Positions 22,926-35,377 are shown, counted from the first letter of the stretch. The stretch: DNA of 64,000 nt from Eurosta solidaginis (GCF_040869045.1 NC_090319.1:263020897-263084896); one strand, 5' to 3'. The notes: generated by a model not told the origin, from the letters alone. A program made the numbers and translations.

Positions 22926-25900
22926 TCAGGAAGATTCACCATCATCAACGTCCAGGACAGCCAGCTTGGAAACTGCCCGCCGTTTTACTCCACTAGTAGT
23001 TCGTATGTCTGCACGCCGTATTTCCCCATCGGAGCCAGGGTACACTTGCTCGACTTTGCCACGACACCATTCTTTACGTGGAACATTTGGGTCACATACA
23101 AATACCAAGTCACCCTTTTGTATTGGCTTCTTTCGCTGGCACCATTTCACCCGTCGAGTTAAGGTTGGCAGATACTCAGATATCCACCGCCGCCAAAAGT
23201 GATCTCTCAATTGCCGTCCGATGCGCCACTGTTTACGTAAACCATTACCATTCTCAATTTCAATGCAAGCGCTAGGAGTATTTTCTTTGTTTGTTTCTCC
23301 CAGTAAAAAATCGTTAGGAGTTAGTTGTTGCTCCTGATCGACGCTGATCGGCAAATGTGTTAATGGCCTAGAATTAACCACGTTCTCTGCTTCAATAAGA
23401 AAGCTGTACAGCGTATGTTCGCGAGGCGCAGTCTCATTCAACGTGTGACGCAACACCCGCTTGACGCACTGCACCATTCTTTCCCATGCGCCACCTTCTG
23501 CCGGATTAAATGGTGTGTTGAACACCCACTCCACACCCCTTTGAGACAACTCGCTTTGCAGACGAACGCCGTCAAACACTTCTGTGAATCGCTTTGCCTC
23601 TCGGTCAGCCCCAACGAAGTTTTTACCATTGTCCGACATGATGCGTATGGGCACTCGACGTCGGTTCATAAAGTTTCGCATAGCGATAATGCATGAATTC
23701 GTGCTTAGATCATGCGCCAATTCCAAATGTACAGCCCTCACCGTCAAACAAGTAAAAGTGCCACCCACCTCTTCTCAGTTCTGCGCCGCACAGTGATGGT
23801 TACCGTGCCAAAATAATCGAAACCTGTATAACTAAACGGCCGAACGTACGGAGTAAGCCTATCAATGGGAAAAGCCCCATCAAAGGAGCCACCGGCGCTG
23901 CTTTATTTAATCGACATACTGAACATGCGGCAATCACACTGCGCAGCAGACCTCGTAGACGCAGCACCCAGTAACTGCGACGAATGTTGCAAATCGTAGC
24001 CTCAGAGTTTTGATGGTATGAGACGGAATGATAGTGCGTTACTGATAGTTTTATAAATGCATGGGCAGGCGGCAAAATAATGGGGTGTCGCGCGCTGATT
24101 GGCAGCCAGCTGGCAGCGTCGGGGCGTCCCTGCACCCGTAAAACACCCTCCTCGTCTATATATGGCGAAAGTTGTAGCAATGCACTGTCTTTAGGGATGT
24201 TATGGCCATTTTTAATGGATTCGATTTCCGCACCGTATACCTCATGCTGGACTAGGAGACACAAAATACGTTTGGCTGTATCAACTTCGTTAGCGGTGAG
24301 ACCATAGCATCGATCTGGCTGAACCCGGCGGCGGCAAATATCAGTAAAGCGGATTACCCAAGCGAATGTTCTGACCAATCTATCAAATGAAGAAAATTGT
24401 TTAATATTTATAAGGTTGCAACTTACGATGACTGAGGCAAATTTTGGACGCAGTTCATCATCGGGTTCGTCGTGGCTACGATCGACGACATCTTCACAAG
24501 GCCACGTAAGCTCCTCCTTCTGCAGAAACTGGGGTCCACATGACCAGCGTGCTACTTTGCTAAAATCGACGTTATCATTCTTACGCGTCGCTTCATCGGC
24601 CACATTTAGTGCACTAGGTATCCATCTCCAATTACGTATGTTGGTAGTTGCTAAAATCTCCGCCACGCTATATTGCACAAAGGGTTTATAGCGACGATGC
24701 TCACTTTGAAGCCATTTGATCACGGTCGTCGAGTCGCTCCACAAGATACAGTCTTCGATGTCTACTGAATGCTTTCACGTATGCACTGTATAAGACGCGT
24801 ACCCAAAACCGCTGCCTGCAGTTCCAGCCTTGGTATTGTTAAAGTCTTCATTGGCGCGAATTTTGACTTTGCGCATACGAAAGCCAGCTCAACATCCCCA
24901 AAGGAGTTACAAGATCGCCAATAGGCAACAGCGGCAAAGGCGTCTTCACTGGCGTCGACAAATACGTGGAGTTGCAATTTATGTGGAGCACCGTTGTGGA
25001 AATAAAAACGTGGTATAGCATATTCCATCACCGCTGATAGTTGTTTGCGCCACTTTTCCCATGCTGCATTGACGTCATATGGCAACAATTCATCTCAAGC
25101 AATACTATGCCTCCACATCTCACGCATTAGTAATTTGGCTCCTACAACGAAGGTGCTTAGTAATCCTAAAGGGTCGAAGATGGACATAACAACGCTTAAA
25201 AGTTCTCTTTTGCTAGGGCGCCTGATTCCATTTATCACCGCTAGGTCTACGTTATGGAACTTCAACTTGAAGCCGAAACAATCTGAAAATGATTCCCAAA
25301 ACATGCCAAGTACACGTTCAGCTAACACACTTTCCTTCTTTGCAATTACGCGTGTGTCATCAGAACCACCGAGTGCTGCTACTACTTTCTTGTGAATGGC
25401 TCGCACCTCCTCTGACACTTAATTCGCTTCCTCTTCCGAGCTGAAACTGTCCACGAAGTCATCGACGTAGTGGTGGTCCAATATTGCCTTCACAGCACGT
25501 TTAGTTATATTATTTTCGGTTTGATACTCCAACGCGTTAATTGTTTTGACATAATTGGCGGCGCACGGCGAACATGCCGCGCCGAACGTCATTACACACA
25601 TCTCGTAGACATCTGGAGTGCTTGTTGGATCACCACTACGCCAGAGAAACCGTTGAGCACATCTATCTTGTCTTGAACAAGCACTTGGTGGAACATCTCC
25701 CTAATGTCAGCACACACCGCGACAGCACCTTCTCGAAAATGAAACAATATAGATGTCAACAAACGATATGCCTGCGGCCCCTTCAGCAGTTGTGAATTGA
25801 GGGATATGCCACTTAACTCGGCTGCGGCGTCGAAAACCATACGCAACTTACCCGGTTTATTAGGGTTAGCAACGGCAAAATGCGGCAAATACCAGGTCGT

Positions 25901-26605
25901 AGGTGTAGACATTGCGGCTGCTGCAGCGGACAGTTTTCGTGCATATTTGTTGCTGATATAAGAGTCCATGATGCGCTTGTACTCGGTGGCGAAATTTGTA
26001 TCACAACTCAACTTCTTCTCCACATTTGCTAATCATTTTAGCGCCATGTTGTAGCTATTAGGCAATTTAATGTTGTCAGATTTCCATAAAAGACCTGTTT
26101 GGAGCCTTCCATCGACTCGGCATGTTGTAGTCTTCAGGATAGCTGTAGCTCGAACGTCTAAATCACTTACTATCGGGGGCGCAGCTCTAACCCCGAAACT
26201 CTCAGTATCAAAAAAATCAGACACCAAATTATGTAGAAGTTGATCGGCCTGGCTGTTCACGTACAAACAAGTTGACGGCAACGTCGATAAAGCAATCGTT
26301 GGACCAAACACCACCCAACCCAATTATGTTTTAGCGACGAAAGGACCACTCATGTTCAATTTTATTGTAGTCGACGGCAAACCTAAATGACAATGATCAA
26401 GGCCAATCAGCACTTTGGGTCTTACCTCGTTATATGGCCGAACTGGTAAATGGCACCGTTGAACATTTGACTTCAAATCATCCTTACTCACGCTCTGCAA
26501 GGGGAGTTGCAAGTTTGATACTGCAAAAACGCTTCGGAGGTTATGTTTGTGCTCCATACCGGCACCACTTATTAGCAAATCTACCACAATTGTTGGCTCT
26601 TCCAC
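22926..26605 (-). pseudogene. pol: BEL element 2 pol remnant (protease end, RT, RNase H, integrase)
   Basis: Pol homology is continuous but spread over several frames: 26605-26324, 26323-26033, 26023-25592 (reverse transcriptase; ADIREMFHQVLVQ), 25601-25419 (catalytic HHYVDDFVDS), 25418-25095, 25088-24762 (RNase H start; LHVFVDASEDAFAAVAYW), 24744-23800 (RNase H MWSDSTTVIKWL, then the integrase zinc region) and 23768-22926. The last segment is the integrase core, with IMSDNGKNFVGA and PAEGGAWERM. The catalytic motifs that I can see are intact, but at least five frameshifts or stops make it non-functional. It would have acted in reverse transcription and integration. Confidence 0.9.
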
Positions 26606-28388
26606 TGTACGCCCTCCAAACCAAATTCTGCTTTCGTCCCTGGATGCCTAACTCTCGAACGATGTCACTGTCGATCATTGTTATGGATGACCCTTCATCC
26701 AGGAGTGCGTACGTATCGATACGTCTTTGGTACCCGTATAAAGTGACTGGAAGAATGCGGTACAAAAGTTTACTATCAGCGGAGCTATAACTCAAAACTG
26801 CTGGTCCTGGATCTTGTGAAACTTGTTGAGTGGGAGATGACCGTTGGGTTGGTGTTGGCCTGTTCGAGATTTGAGCGTTCCCAGATGTGGATTTTGTGCA
26901 AGGCTGCGATGGTGTTGATTGGCTTGGGAAATTGTTTTTGCTCCCGATGGCTTCATGCAGAAGCTTGTGGAGCACCCTTCGGCACCCCTCGATAGCGCAT
27001 GGCTTGCGGCGTTGGTAATTCCGTGTACCATGACATAAATTGAGACAAGAGAAACACATACGATTTCGTTTAACTTCTGCCCACCTGTTCGGAACTGAAA
27101 TTTCTATGAAGCGTGCACACAATTCTGGCTTATGGGAACCCTGGCAAATAGGACATCTCGACGATCGCTGCGGCTCGGTGGCATGTAAAACGGTACGGCT
27201 CTTTGACTCCTTCGATTGATTTTCAGCGCAAACAGTGCAGATAACATTAGCCAGCTTAGACAACCAGTCGCAAAAATGCTTTACATTCGAATATGTCTGT
27301 ATCGCTGATGCGAAGCTAGCCCACTCGATACGCTTGCTAACGGGCAACTTCGATACGTCAAGTAGTGTAGGGTTAGCCAAGTGCAACTCACCTCCATGAG
27401 CAGATTGCAAAAATACACAAATATTACTAACCTTAGTTGCGATCGGGATGATTTTTGCCATGTCGTGCTCCGAAATGGGTGCTATTTTCCTCAGCTTTGA
27501 CAACTGGCTACGAATCAGTTGTTCAGGACGACCAAACCTAAATTTCAAAAGCTCCAAAATGTTGCCTACGTTGTTGGGGTGTATCAGGAGTGATCTGACA
27601 GCCTCGTATGCGTCTCCCTTTAGGCTTTTCTGCAAACGTTGATTATTCTCGAAGTTGCTATACCCATACATCGCAGTGGATTCTGTGAAAGCCGTGTAAA
27701 ATATTGGCCAATCTTCGGGCTTCCCACAGAAATCCGGCAGAGGCTGCATCTTCCTTGGGAAGGTGAACAATGGCGTGGTTGTAGAACCCATATTTGTGAT
27801 ATTAGGAACCGAATTTGTAATGGAGCTAATAGAGCGTGTGTCAGTCGGCTGTACAATTGGCTGATACATATTATTCATCATCGCAAAGGTCGGTGTATTA
27901 GCAGTGGCGGTACTTGTGACATAGAGTGGCGGAGAGTAACGGGCTTCGTCTAACTGTGGCAATTGTGAGTTTGGCGAACGTGACCCCGACGAATATGTTA
28001 TTGGCGCCTGTGTTGTTTGTGGCTCCGCTGGCTGCGAGATTGATACCCTGGCGACGGTATTGTTCGCATTTGATGTGCTTGGCATACTCGAATTTTGCCC
28101 CTCACTACGCGCTTGATTCTCCTTTATTACCGTCTGTGCTGCTGACAAACTGTTCTCCAACATGGCTATTCGCCTTTGCAGAGCTGCGACCACATTATCT
28201 TGATGTGCGGCGGCATTGGCTGATGAAGATCGTGTGGTGACTCCGGCGGCACTTGGAGCGGCTGACGAATCGGAGGTGGCAACTGGTGCCTCGGTGACCT
28301 GGCTGGCCCTTGATACGGCTGTTGGTTGAGCATTTGTTTCCATAGCTGGCAAATTGGCTGATGTGGCACGCCGAGGTGACTTGCCCAT
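26606..28388 (-). CDS. gag: BEL element 2 Gag with start of protease
   Basis: The ORF runs from the ATG at 28388 (MGKSPRRATS), preferred over an upstream ORF extension, down to 26541. It has a Ser/Thr/Ala-rich N-terminus with a short coiled-coil-like stretch (ALQRRIAMLENSLSAAQTVI). A DUF1759-like capsid follows (PLPDFCGKPEDWPIFYTAF..., NNQRLQKSLKGDAYEAVRSL). Zinc knuckles come next (CPICQGSHKPELCARF, MCFSCLNLCHGTRN; the usual third Cys is replaced in NYQRRKPC). The frame then runs into a retropepsin motif, ALLDEGSSITMID. Gag and protease share one frame here, unlike BEL element 1. Confidence 0.85.
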
Positions 28389-28594
28389 GAAATATAAAAA
28401 CAAAGAAACAAACAACAAAGTTATGTCAAAAATTTAAATAAATTAAATTAAAATGGTGCAAATCCAATCTGCAGCTGAAATTGTATGGCATCGGCAATAG
28501 TTGTGCAAATCCAGTCTGCTGCTAAAAATTGTATGGCACTGGCAATAAATATAAAATTATGTCGCATATGCAAAGGCTGCGAAATAAAGATATA

Positions 28595-29227
28595 CAGGCC
28601 TGTTCTGAATTCCGACTTGGAATGAAAAGTAAAACGACATTGATTTCGACTCGGTTTCTATTTGGTGTTCTCAATTCCCATTGTAAAAAATCGATTCGAA
28701 GTCGATTTCGAGTCGTTTTCATTCCGATTCGGTAATCAGTTTAATCAGCTGTTTTTGTTTATGTGTTTTGGTTTAAGTATCATAAAATTTTATTTTAATT
28801 AAAAAATGCCTGCAGATATGGTTTTTGATGCGCTGACGCAAGAATACGTGCTATTGTGCGTGCGAATCGTAAAAATGCGCTGGATCGGAATTCAGAACAG
28901 GTCGACTTCATTTCGATCAGCATCGATTTGTTTGCCTAATAGATTTCTTGATAGAAGTTTTTAAAGAAAGATTTATTATGCCAATTTAACTCAAATTTAA
29001 ACAAAAAATACACACAACTCTTCCAAATAAAATGAAGAATTTAAAAAAAAATATCTGAAAGACAAATATCGCAACATTTGTGTATAATCTGCCAATTAAT
29101 TTTCATTCCGACTGCTCAGAGGCAATACTTTTCAAACCTATAATTTTTGGTCGGAATCGAAATTGAGAACACCAATCCATTTCGATTCCGAAAAAATTGA
29201 TCGGAATCGGAATCCAGAACAGGCCTG
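28595..29227. mobile_element. MITE in leader of BEL element 2
   Basis: Terminal inverted repeats CAGGCCTGTTCTGAATTCCG / CAGGCCTGTTCTGGATTCCG, 633 bp, flanked by ATA on both sides (28592-28594 and 29228-29230). The 3 bp duplication suggests the PIF/Harbinger group. Inner parts repeat ATTCCGATT-like motifs in both orientations. Confidence 0.82.
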
Positions 29228-29278
29228 ATAGGCTGCAAAATTTGCGTGCGAAATAAGATATGTGTTGCGAAATAAAGA

Positions 29279-29804
29279 TGTCACCGATTAAGTGGTACGA
29301 ATTTAACTTGCTTTGGCAGTCTTAGCAGTTTATTTCTATAAATGTTACAATAAATACATATGCACATACAAGAAAAATATGACACACTTACCGCAGTACG
29401 TCCTTCCACTTCCTTTGGCTAATCGGTGACTAAATTGAAAATACTTATTTTCGCGACTATTTATCCCTTCATTAGCAAACGGCCAAACGATTTGCATTTA
29501 CCGTACCAGCTTGGAAGTTGGAAGAATGCACTGCAGTTTACAAAAATACCAAACAGGAGAAGCGGTCACTTTGGTTGAACAAAGAAAAAGGCAAAAAACA
29601 ATGAACAGTTGCAATGTATGTATGTACATATGTATGTTACAGAATTTTAGTTGGCGTAAACAGCTTTAATATAGCAAGAATATGAAACAATAGAAACATG
29701 AAAACAACAACCTTAGTATGTGCATATGCCTGCAAACAATTGTAATTTCAAATACAGTTTTGCGTAAGTATATAGACAAATTTTTAGAGCAGAGATTCCC
29801 AACA
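29279..29804 (-). repeat. 5' LTR of BEL element 2
   Basis: Partner of 22382-22909. It is followed downstream (plus strand) by CCAGTGTTACCCTAGG, the resumption of the host repeat. Confidence 0.95.
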
Positions 29805-29878
29805 CCAGTGTTACCCTAGGTTCATTTTGCTAAATGTATGTAATGTTCGGTTACACCCAAACGTAGCTTTCCTTACTT
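29805..29878 (+). repeat. Dispersed repeat copy B, 3' terminus
   Basis: GTTACCCTAGGTTCATTTTG ... ATGTTCGGTTACACCCAAAC ... CTTCCTTACTTG matches the end of copy A (14668-14778) with a short internal deletion. Confidence 0.85.
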
Positions 29879-30529
29879 GTTTTGTTTAAATTTTTCATTA
29901 GACCGAAGCAATAAAATAGTATTTATATGGCATATTTACGAACTACTCTTTGTGTGTTAACAAACATGCGTGCATACGTCCTACCTCTTTGATTTTTCAT
30001 CAACAACTATACCACTACCACTAAGATGATTTTAGTTTTACTCACACAGCCACAGTTTCAATTTGGGTGACCACTGCCCAGTTAGAACGCTACTTGTTAT
30101 ATAATGCATTAAATTATCCGTAGTGCTACAAAAACTATGCGTGAGAAATTCAAAAATTTACATCAGTTTGTTAAGACAGAGTGACAAATCCTCACGTATA
30201 TTTTTCTATACATGTGAGCAGCCTTCTTTTTTACGTTCACTAAATTCTGGTATTAAGCTTTCATATATTTTTCTCTTTTCAATATGCTATTCATATGCCA
30301 TATATAACATGATTTATACAGCAACGAATGTCATAAAGCTATGCGTTAGCGTTATGGCATAAATAACATATTATCTAGCTGTTGTATTTATCTGATATTC
30401 CTAATGCATATATAATGAAGTAAATAACAAATTATCTAGCTGTTATACTTATCCCATAGTCCTAACGCATCTATAACGAAAAAATAACACTTAATTTTTT
30501 TTTATAAAATTTTTATTAAAATGAATATT
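29879..30529. other. Intergenic DNA with a two-copy tandem of about 61 bp
   Basis: No gene seen. At about 30361-30481 a unit containing AAATAACA.ATTATCTAGCTG and CCTAA.GCAT.TATAA occurs twice, about 61 bp apart. Confidence 0.55.
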
Positions 30530-30610
30530 TAAAAATTTGGAATACATTATTGGAATACAATTGTGACACAACTATACGTTCCATATCTTTTTGTGCAAGC
30601 GAAAGATTCG

Positions 30611-30612
<2 letters not shown>

Positions 30613-30645
<33 letters not shown>

Positions 30646-31129
30646 CGCCTTTATTTACAATCTGTCGTTAGACAATAAGCAAATTTTATAACATTAAGTG
30701 CAATTTGTCCTATAAAAAGGATTATTATGTGACTTCTATGTATATACAACTGTAAATCTCGAGTTATGTAAATCAACTAGGAGTATGTGTTAACATACAT
30801 ATTTATTAACTTATATATATACATTAACTTATATACATACATTACATTAAGGCCATCCTCCCATACAACCCCCAAAACTAGTTCGCCCCGCAAACACACC
30901 TTCGTTGCGACCGACAGCTGTATTTACGGGGCGAAGAAATTTCAAAGGCTATACGAGAGAAAGGCCCCATTTTTGCTTAGGATCTAAGAGGCAAATCTAA
31001 GGGGTGCAGTCTTTGCAGCCGTCGTGTTTCTTCGCTGTTATCTAGCAAGTTAATGGCTTGTGGGTTTGGATGGTTGTGTAGTCTCTCGATATATCGTGTG
31101 ATGTATCTTTTTATTTCGTCTATAACCAT
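30613..31129 (-). mobile_element. 5'-truncated Jockey-type LINE inserted in NVL pseudogene
   Basis: A poly(A) tail appears as about 30 T at 30614-30643. On the minus strand it encodes a LINE C-terminus (RYITRYIERLHNHPNPQAI, NLLDNSEETRRLQRLHPLDL), then a short 3' UTR with AATAAA. It is flanked by the target duplication GATTCGAT (30605-30612 and 31130-31137). It separates DEIDA from QKDMER of the NVL D1 domain. Confidence 0.85.
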
Positions 31130-31335
31130 GATTCGATGATTAGCATCAATTTCATCATTAAATAAAACGCTAGGTGCATAAATTGGCGCTTGCTCGAATA
31201 CATCGCGTATACGTTCTTCAGATTCATCCGACATGCCAGCTATTAATTCTGTAGCAGCAACATCTATTAATGGCAAATTTAATTGCTGTAAAGAAAAATG
31301 TATAGTATATGTAAAATAAAGGTTTACGTTTATAA

Positions 31336-31926
31336 CAGGGATGCACCTTAACGTTAAGCTAATCGTTTATCAAAAAATTTCCACCGTTTCCGTTGAAACA
31401 CTTCGAAATATTATCGATAAAGAAATTATCAAGATAAATTGTATCTCGTTTTTAACCGAAACGAAAAGCTTTCGTTAACGTTAAAAACGTTAACGAAAAC
31501 GTGATACTTTATGTTTGAATTGTGCTGGCAATGCTATAGCCATGGTGAAGCCGTAAGGTGGCAACAACGAGCGCACATACACACACAAACTCTATGTAAT
31601 TTGCTTGTGTAATTCGTTGGTGGTAATGTCAAAAATACTCTGAGAAATGTTCGTACTGTCAAAATTCATGAGAAAAGTTGCAATCAGCTTGGCTAATGCT
31701 TTCACCTTTAATGACTCTGCCATCAATCAGCTTTGCCAGCATAGTTTGAAATTAATAATCAACATAAACGATTTGATTTCGTTTTGATATGGCAGAAAAC
31801 GAAACGAAATCATTTCGTTAATTTGACGATCTTAACGTTAATAAACGAAACGAAATGACTTCGTTTCGTTTATTAACGTTGATTATCGTAACGAAATGAT
31901 ATCGTTTCGTTGGTTAAGCATGCCTG
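31336..31926. mobile_element. hAT-type MITE in NVL pseudogene intron
   Basis: Ends CAGGGATGC / GCATGCCTG with the perfect 8 bp target duplication GTTTATAA (31328-31335 and 31927-31934). The interior is rich in TTAACG and CGTTTCGTT blocks in both orientations. Without it the intron would be about 67 bp, a normal fly intron. Confidence 0.88.
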
Positions 31927-32640
31927 GTTTATAAATTGCATGTATATATACCCCAGCAATTGCATGCGCAAGTAACGTTTTTCCAGATCCAGGCGGACCG
32001 TGCATTAATAAACCACGAGAAGGGCATTAAACCCAAAGAAAAATATATATCCGCTGCTTTTATATGTATTAATAATTCGCAAAGTTCTTTTGAAGTTTTC
32101 TCCATACCACCAATATCTTGAAAAGTTTCACGCGATTTACGTTTTTAGAATTTACGTTGCCGTTGTTGATTAATTTGATTGGAAGCAACACTTGAAAAAG
32201 GTCCGGCATCGTTATTTTGTTGTTGTTGCTGATAATTGGATAAACGATTCCAACGTTGTTGCTGTTGTTGTTGACGGTATTGCTGTGCATGTTGGTCATT
32301 TCTATCATATTGTTGAGACGAAGCCCTATCGTTTTTTTCTCATGATATTAAGCGTGCATTAAAATTTTCGTTCGTATATTGTGGAGATATACTAATGCTT
32401 ACCTCCGTTCAACAGCAACATTCGCTTTTTATTCGGTTATTGTTGGTTTTCTTGATCAGAAGATTCTGGGAATTCGTGGCGTTTGTGGGCTCCAGTTGCT
32501 GCTTCAGACCCAGCACTGCCAATTGCATCTGCACTTTACTAGACGACCCCTTGGTAGAGTCAGCATTAATTTTATTTAGTATAACTCCAGAAAGGGATTT
32601 TCTACTATTAGAAGCGGTGGCATCTATTCTTTTTTAATTC

Positions 32641-33609
32641 AATTGAAGTTTCAGCATTAAATTAATTAAATTTACATACTATTAATATTTTTTGACGCGT
32701 GCAATCTGTCAAGAAAGCAAAACAAATGAGTGGGAATGCATACAATAGACAATAATGCAAAAATGATATATCCCCTTCCCTCTCTGACATTCAGCCAGAA
32801 CCATGGCGGAACCATACAAGGTGGTAGCATGGTGACATAGCTACAAACATACATAAAAGTTCCACGTACTTTGTTTTTGTAAATCGATGGACTAATGTCA
32901 AAATCGTAATGCGCCGGAAGTTGATGTAGCAAATCACATTAAAAAAAGACAAATCAATAGTCACCGTGGTACCACCTGGTATAGTTCCGCCATTGCCAGA
33001 ACAAACTTGTTTTTGTTGTAGAGGAGATGACAGCTGAAGATTTTGCATTTGTATACGTGAATGCGTTAGGCAGTTTTTGCTGGGTGCTCTAATACTTACT
33101 CACTTATACTCCAAACTCACATACATACCATCCCCATCGCTACCTAGTAGAAGCGTAAGGTACACCATGTCGTATACGTAAAATCACATTTATAATCAAT
33201 AAATCTTTGAGCAGACGTTCTTAAAAGGTTTACCGCGAAGCGGATGCAATTTGGTGTTTATCTTTTCAATCTCCATTTAACGGTATTAGCTCTTACATAA
33301 ATATAGCATGTACGAATGAATGTGCAGAGTAATAATAATAACAAATATTTACAGGATTTGGGTGTTATGGCAGGCAGAAGACTTTTGGTCAACTAAAGTG
33401 TCATCCAGCAAAAAAGACACCAAGTAGAAAAAAATGTAAATACTTGGACTCCATTTGAATGAGTGAAACAGCTAGGTGGAGTCACCAAGTACGAATATTT
33501 GGTCATGGCGGGGATAGTACTCGTATGTATGTATATTCTAGTTACTCGTAGACTGCGTCCATCTGTCCATCATCTTTGTTATCCGTCGGTCAATTGGCAC
33601 AGTTGAATG
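32641..33609. other. Intergenic DNA, nothing recognised
   Basis: Only short ORFs. Possible further NVL-upstream sequence, but no motif supports it. Confidence 0.5.
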
Positions 33610-33614
33610 AGATA

Positions 33615-33895
33615 TTAAAGACTATTGCTTTAAAACGGATAGTGGCGAGACATTTAAGATTTACAGACCCCTACGCGTTGGTGACGACGGGTACCTAAGA
33701 AGATTTAATGATGAGCTGTACGAGCTTTACGCAGCCATAAACATAGTTCAGCAAATTAAAATGCAGCGGCCATGTTATGCGAACGGAAGATGACGCTGCG
33801 GCTTATAAAGTATTATTATCGGAGCCCACGGAGAAGCGACTGGCGTGCCTTGTTGGACGGCCATAAAAGTTCAAACGGTTAAACGCCAATTAGAA
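33615..33895 (+). pseudogene. Non-LTR retrotransposon RT C-terminal relic
   Basis: Frames reading LRRFNDELYELYAAINIVQ, QIKMQR and GHVMRTEDDAAAYKVLLSEP resemble the RTE/CR1-like C-terminus (NEELYELY...IKSQRLRWAGHVMRM). It contains frameshifts. Confidence 0.6.
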
Positions 33896-34439
33896 GGTAA
33901 GTAAGTGGCGAGACGTTCATTTAATATTCATTAACGGCATTAATGATAATCAAAAACTTTTCTCCCTATAATTCCAGCGTAACATCATCGACGGCGTCAC
34001 AAAATATAGATAATCCAATAATCCTCTGGCTGACAACTTAGCTAGCTTTTCTGCTCAAATTGGATAGACTAACGCAGCATAATGCCCTAATGCAGGCTTT
34101 TTCGGGCGACCATATTAACTTTTTTATTTTTTTTTATTTATATTAACTTAAGAGTAACAGGACCAAACCTGTCTAGGACGCAGCATGCATGAATGAAGGG
34201 ACGATTAACATAAACTACCCTGCATGAGCTCATTGCTTACGTAGAAAGATCAGTCAATTGATCACTTGTAATGCAATACATTTCACCTGCCTCTCTAGGC
34301 CTTAAAAGTTCCCTTAACAACATATAAACCCATGCACGTAATTTCTGCAGTTTCAGGGCATTTTTCATTAAGACAAAATCGATAATTTTCAGTAACAAAG
34401 CAATGATTCCGACAGGCTTCACATAATGACAGAGAACTT

Positions 34440-34690
34440 TTCCTTTTCACGAGGGTCAAACACACCGGCATCTATATAGATAACAAGCTTAGCTTAAAAA
34501 AGTCAATATTGAAAGATCAGTTAAGAGGACATACATTTCTTACTACTCGTGCCAAAGAGGAATATGCACGAACTGGAGTCTAAAACCAAAACTTAAGGCG
34601 CGGCTTTACACCAAAAGTCTGTATCCCATAGCACAATTTTGCTTTCATTGCGTATTCGAAAAGGCACTGCCTTTCCGGACAATCTAACCA
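34440..34690 (+). pseudogene. R1/LOA-type LINE reverse transcriptase relic
   Basis: Broken frames resemble the region after the RT core: NKLSLKKSILK followed by LKPKLKARLYTKSLYPIAQF, comparable with the family pattern W.L.PK...WLYTAVVRPIL. No intact frame. Confidence 0.45.
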
Positions 34691-34864
34691 GGTCATGGAG
34701 TATGTATTCAAATAGTTGGTAACCTATATCAGGTTCACAAAATGGTTCGAAGAGGAAAAGTAAAGGTGACTTTTTGTGGTATCACAACGAGCCTATTGAT
34801 GCTGTCCAATATGTACCCCAACGGCAGCCACTTCAATCTAATATTACCTAAATATTTTGGCAAA

Positions 34865-35377
34865 TATTAGCATCACTATGCTATTAGTAAATGATCACAG
34901 CAACAGTAATACAGTAAGCAGTGAAACTTATATACCTGCACACACATAACCAGCAGCTCGAAGTGAAGAGATATCTCACATACGCACATGTAGTCATGAG
35001 CTAAGAGCAGAATTTTTTACTCACATATACACACGCATATGGCTAGTAGAAAAGCATAAACTACAAATATACATGTATATAGCTGGTAACCAAGCATGAG
35101 ATACAACTGTCTTCGAACAGTTCGAAGTGACTAGATGTTAGGAGAAATGGGTGAATGGGAAAACCGAGTATATAAAAGCAGCGCAAGCTGAGAAATCAGT
35201 AATCAGTTTGATTTAAACATTAGTTGTGAAGTGTAAGTTATTGTTCTACTCCCAAAGTAGTCTAAATAAAGAACATTTTGCAATACTGAGTATTGGAGTT
35301 ATTTATTCGACAGTTCAGCGATACGAACGTTCGGCGATATGAACGTTAGCGGAATCCCCCAGAATAAGTTACAATAT
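34865..35377 (+). repeat. Probable solo LTR, gypsy-like
   Basis: Promoter-like TATATAAAAGCAGCG at about 35170, AATAAA at about 35265, a following GT-rich stretch (TTGGAGTTATTTATTCGACAG), and an end near AAGTTACAA. There is no ORF on either side that would belong to an internal region. Boundaries are approximate and only one copy is in the window. Confidence 0.5.

Larger units (their letters stand above)
22382..29804 (-). mobile_element. BEL/Pao LTR retrotransposon, complete with two LTRs, decayed pol
   Basis: Two LTRs (22382-22909 and 29279-29804) flank a gag-pol region read on the minus strand. In sense orientation the LTR is TGTTG...GGTGACA, and the purine tract before the 3' LTR is GGGGGCGGGGA. 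The flanks are CCAGG and CCAGT, consistent with a 4-5 bp target duplication. The interrupted repeat continues on both sides as in the intact site at 14668. The LTRs differ by only a few bases or indels (528 against 526 bp), yet pol is broken by several frameshifts. A MITE sits in the leader. Confidence 0.93.
30530..32640 (-). pseudogene. smid: NVL/smallminded (AAA ATPase) partial pseudogene
   Basis: On the minus strand: a Gln/Asn-rich linker (about 32330-32160), then TFQDIGG...KELCELLIHIKA, a one-base frameshift at about 32013, and Walker [10 protein letters not shown] followed by [13 protein letters not shown] intron spans 31286-31951, then QLNLPLIDVAATELIAGMSD, ESEERIRDVFEQA and Walker B VLFNDEIDA. 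The D1 domain resumes beyond a LINE at about 30600 with QKDMER.VVSQL. NVL acts in 60S ribosome biogenesis in the nucleolus. Damage includes the Walker A frameshift, an in-frame stop before KRKSRETF, VLFI changed to VLFN, the LINE insertion, and absence of the D2 domain. The intron shows it is a DNA-level, not retrotransposed, copy. A second intron of about 66 bp may lie near 32331-32398. Confidence 0.78.

Noticed and set aside
30614..30643. T-run as an assembly gap filler or terminator
   Set aside because: It is the poly(A) tail of a minus-strand LINE with matching 8 bp target duplications.
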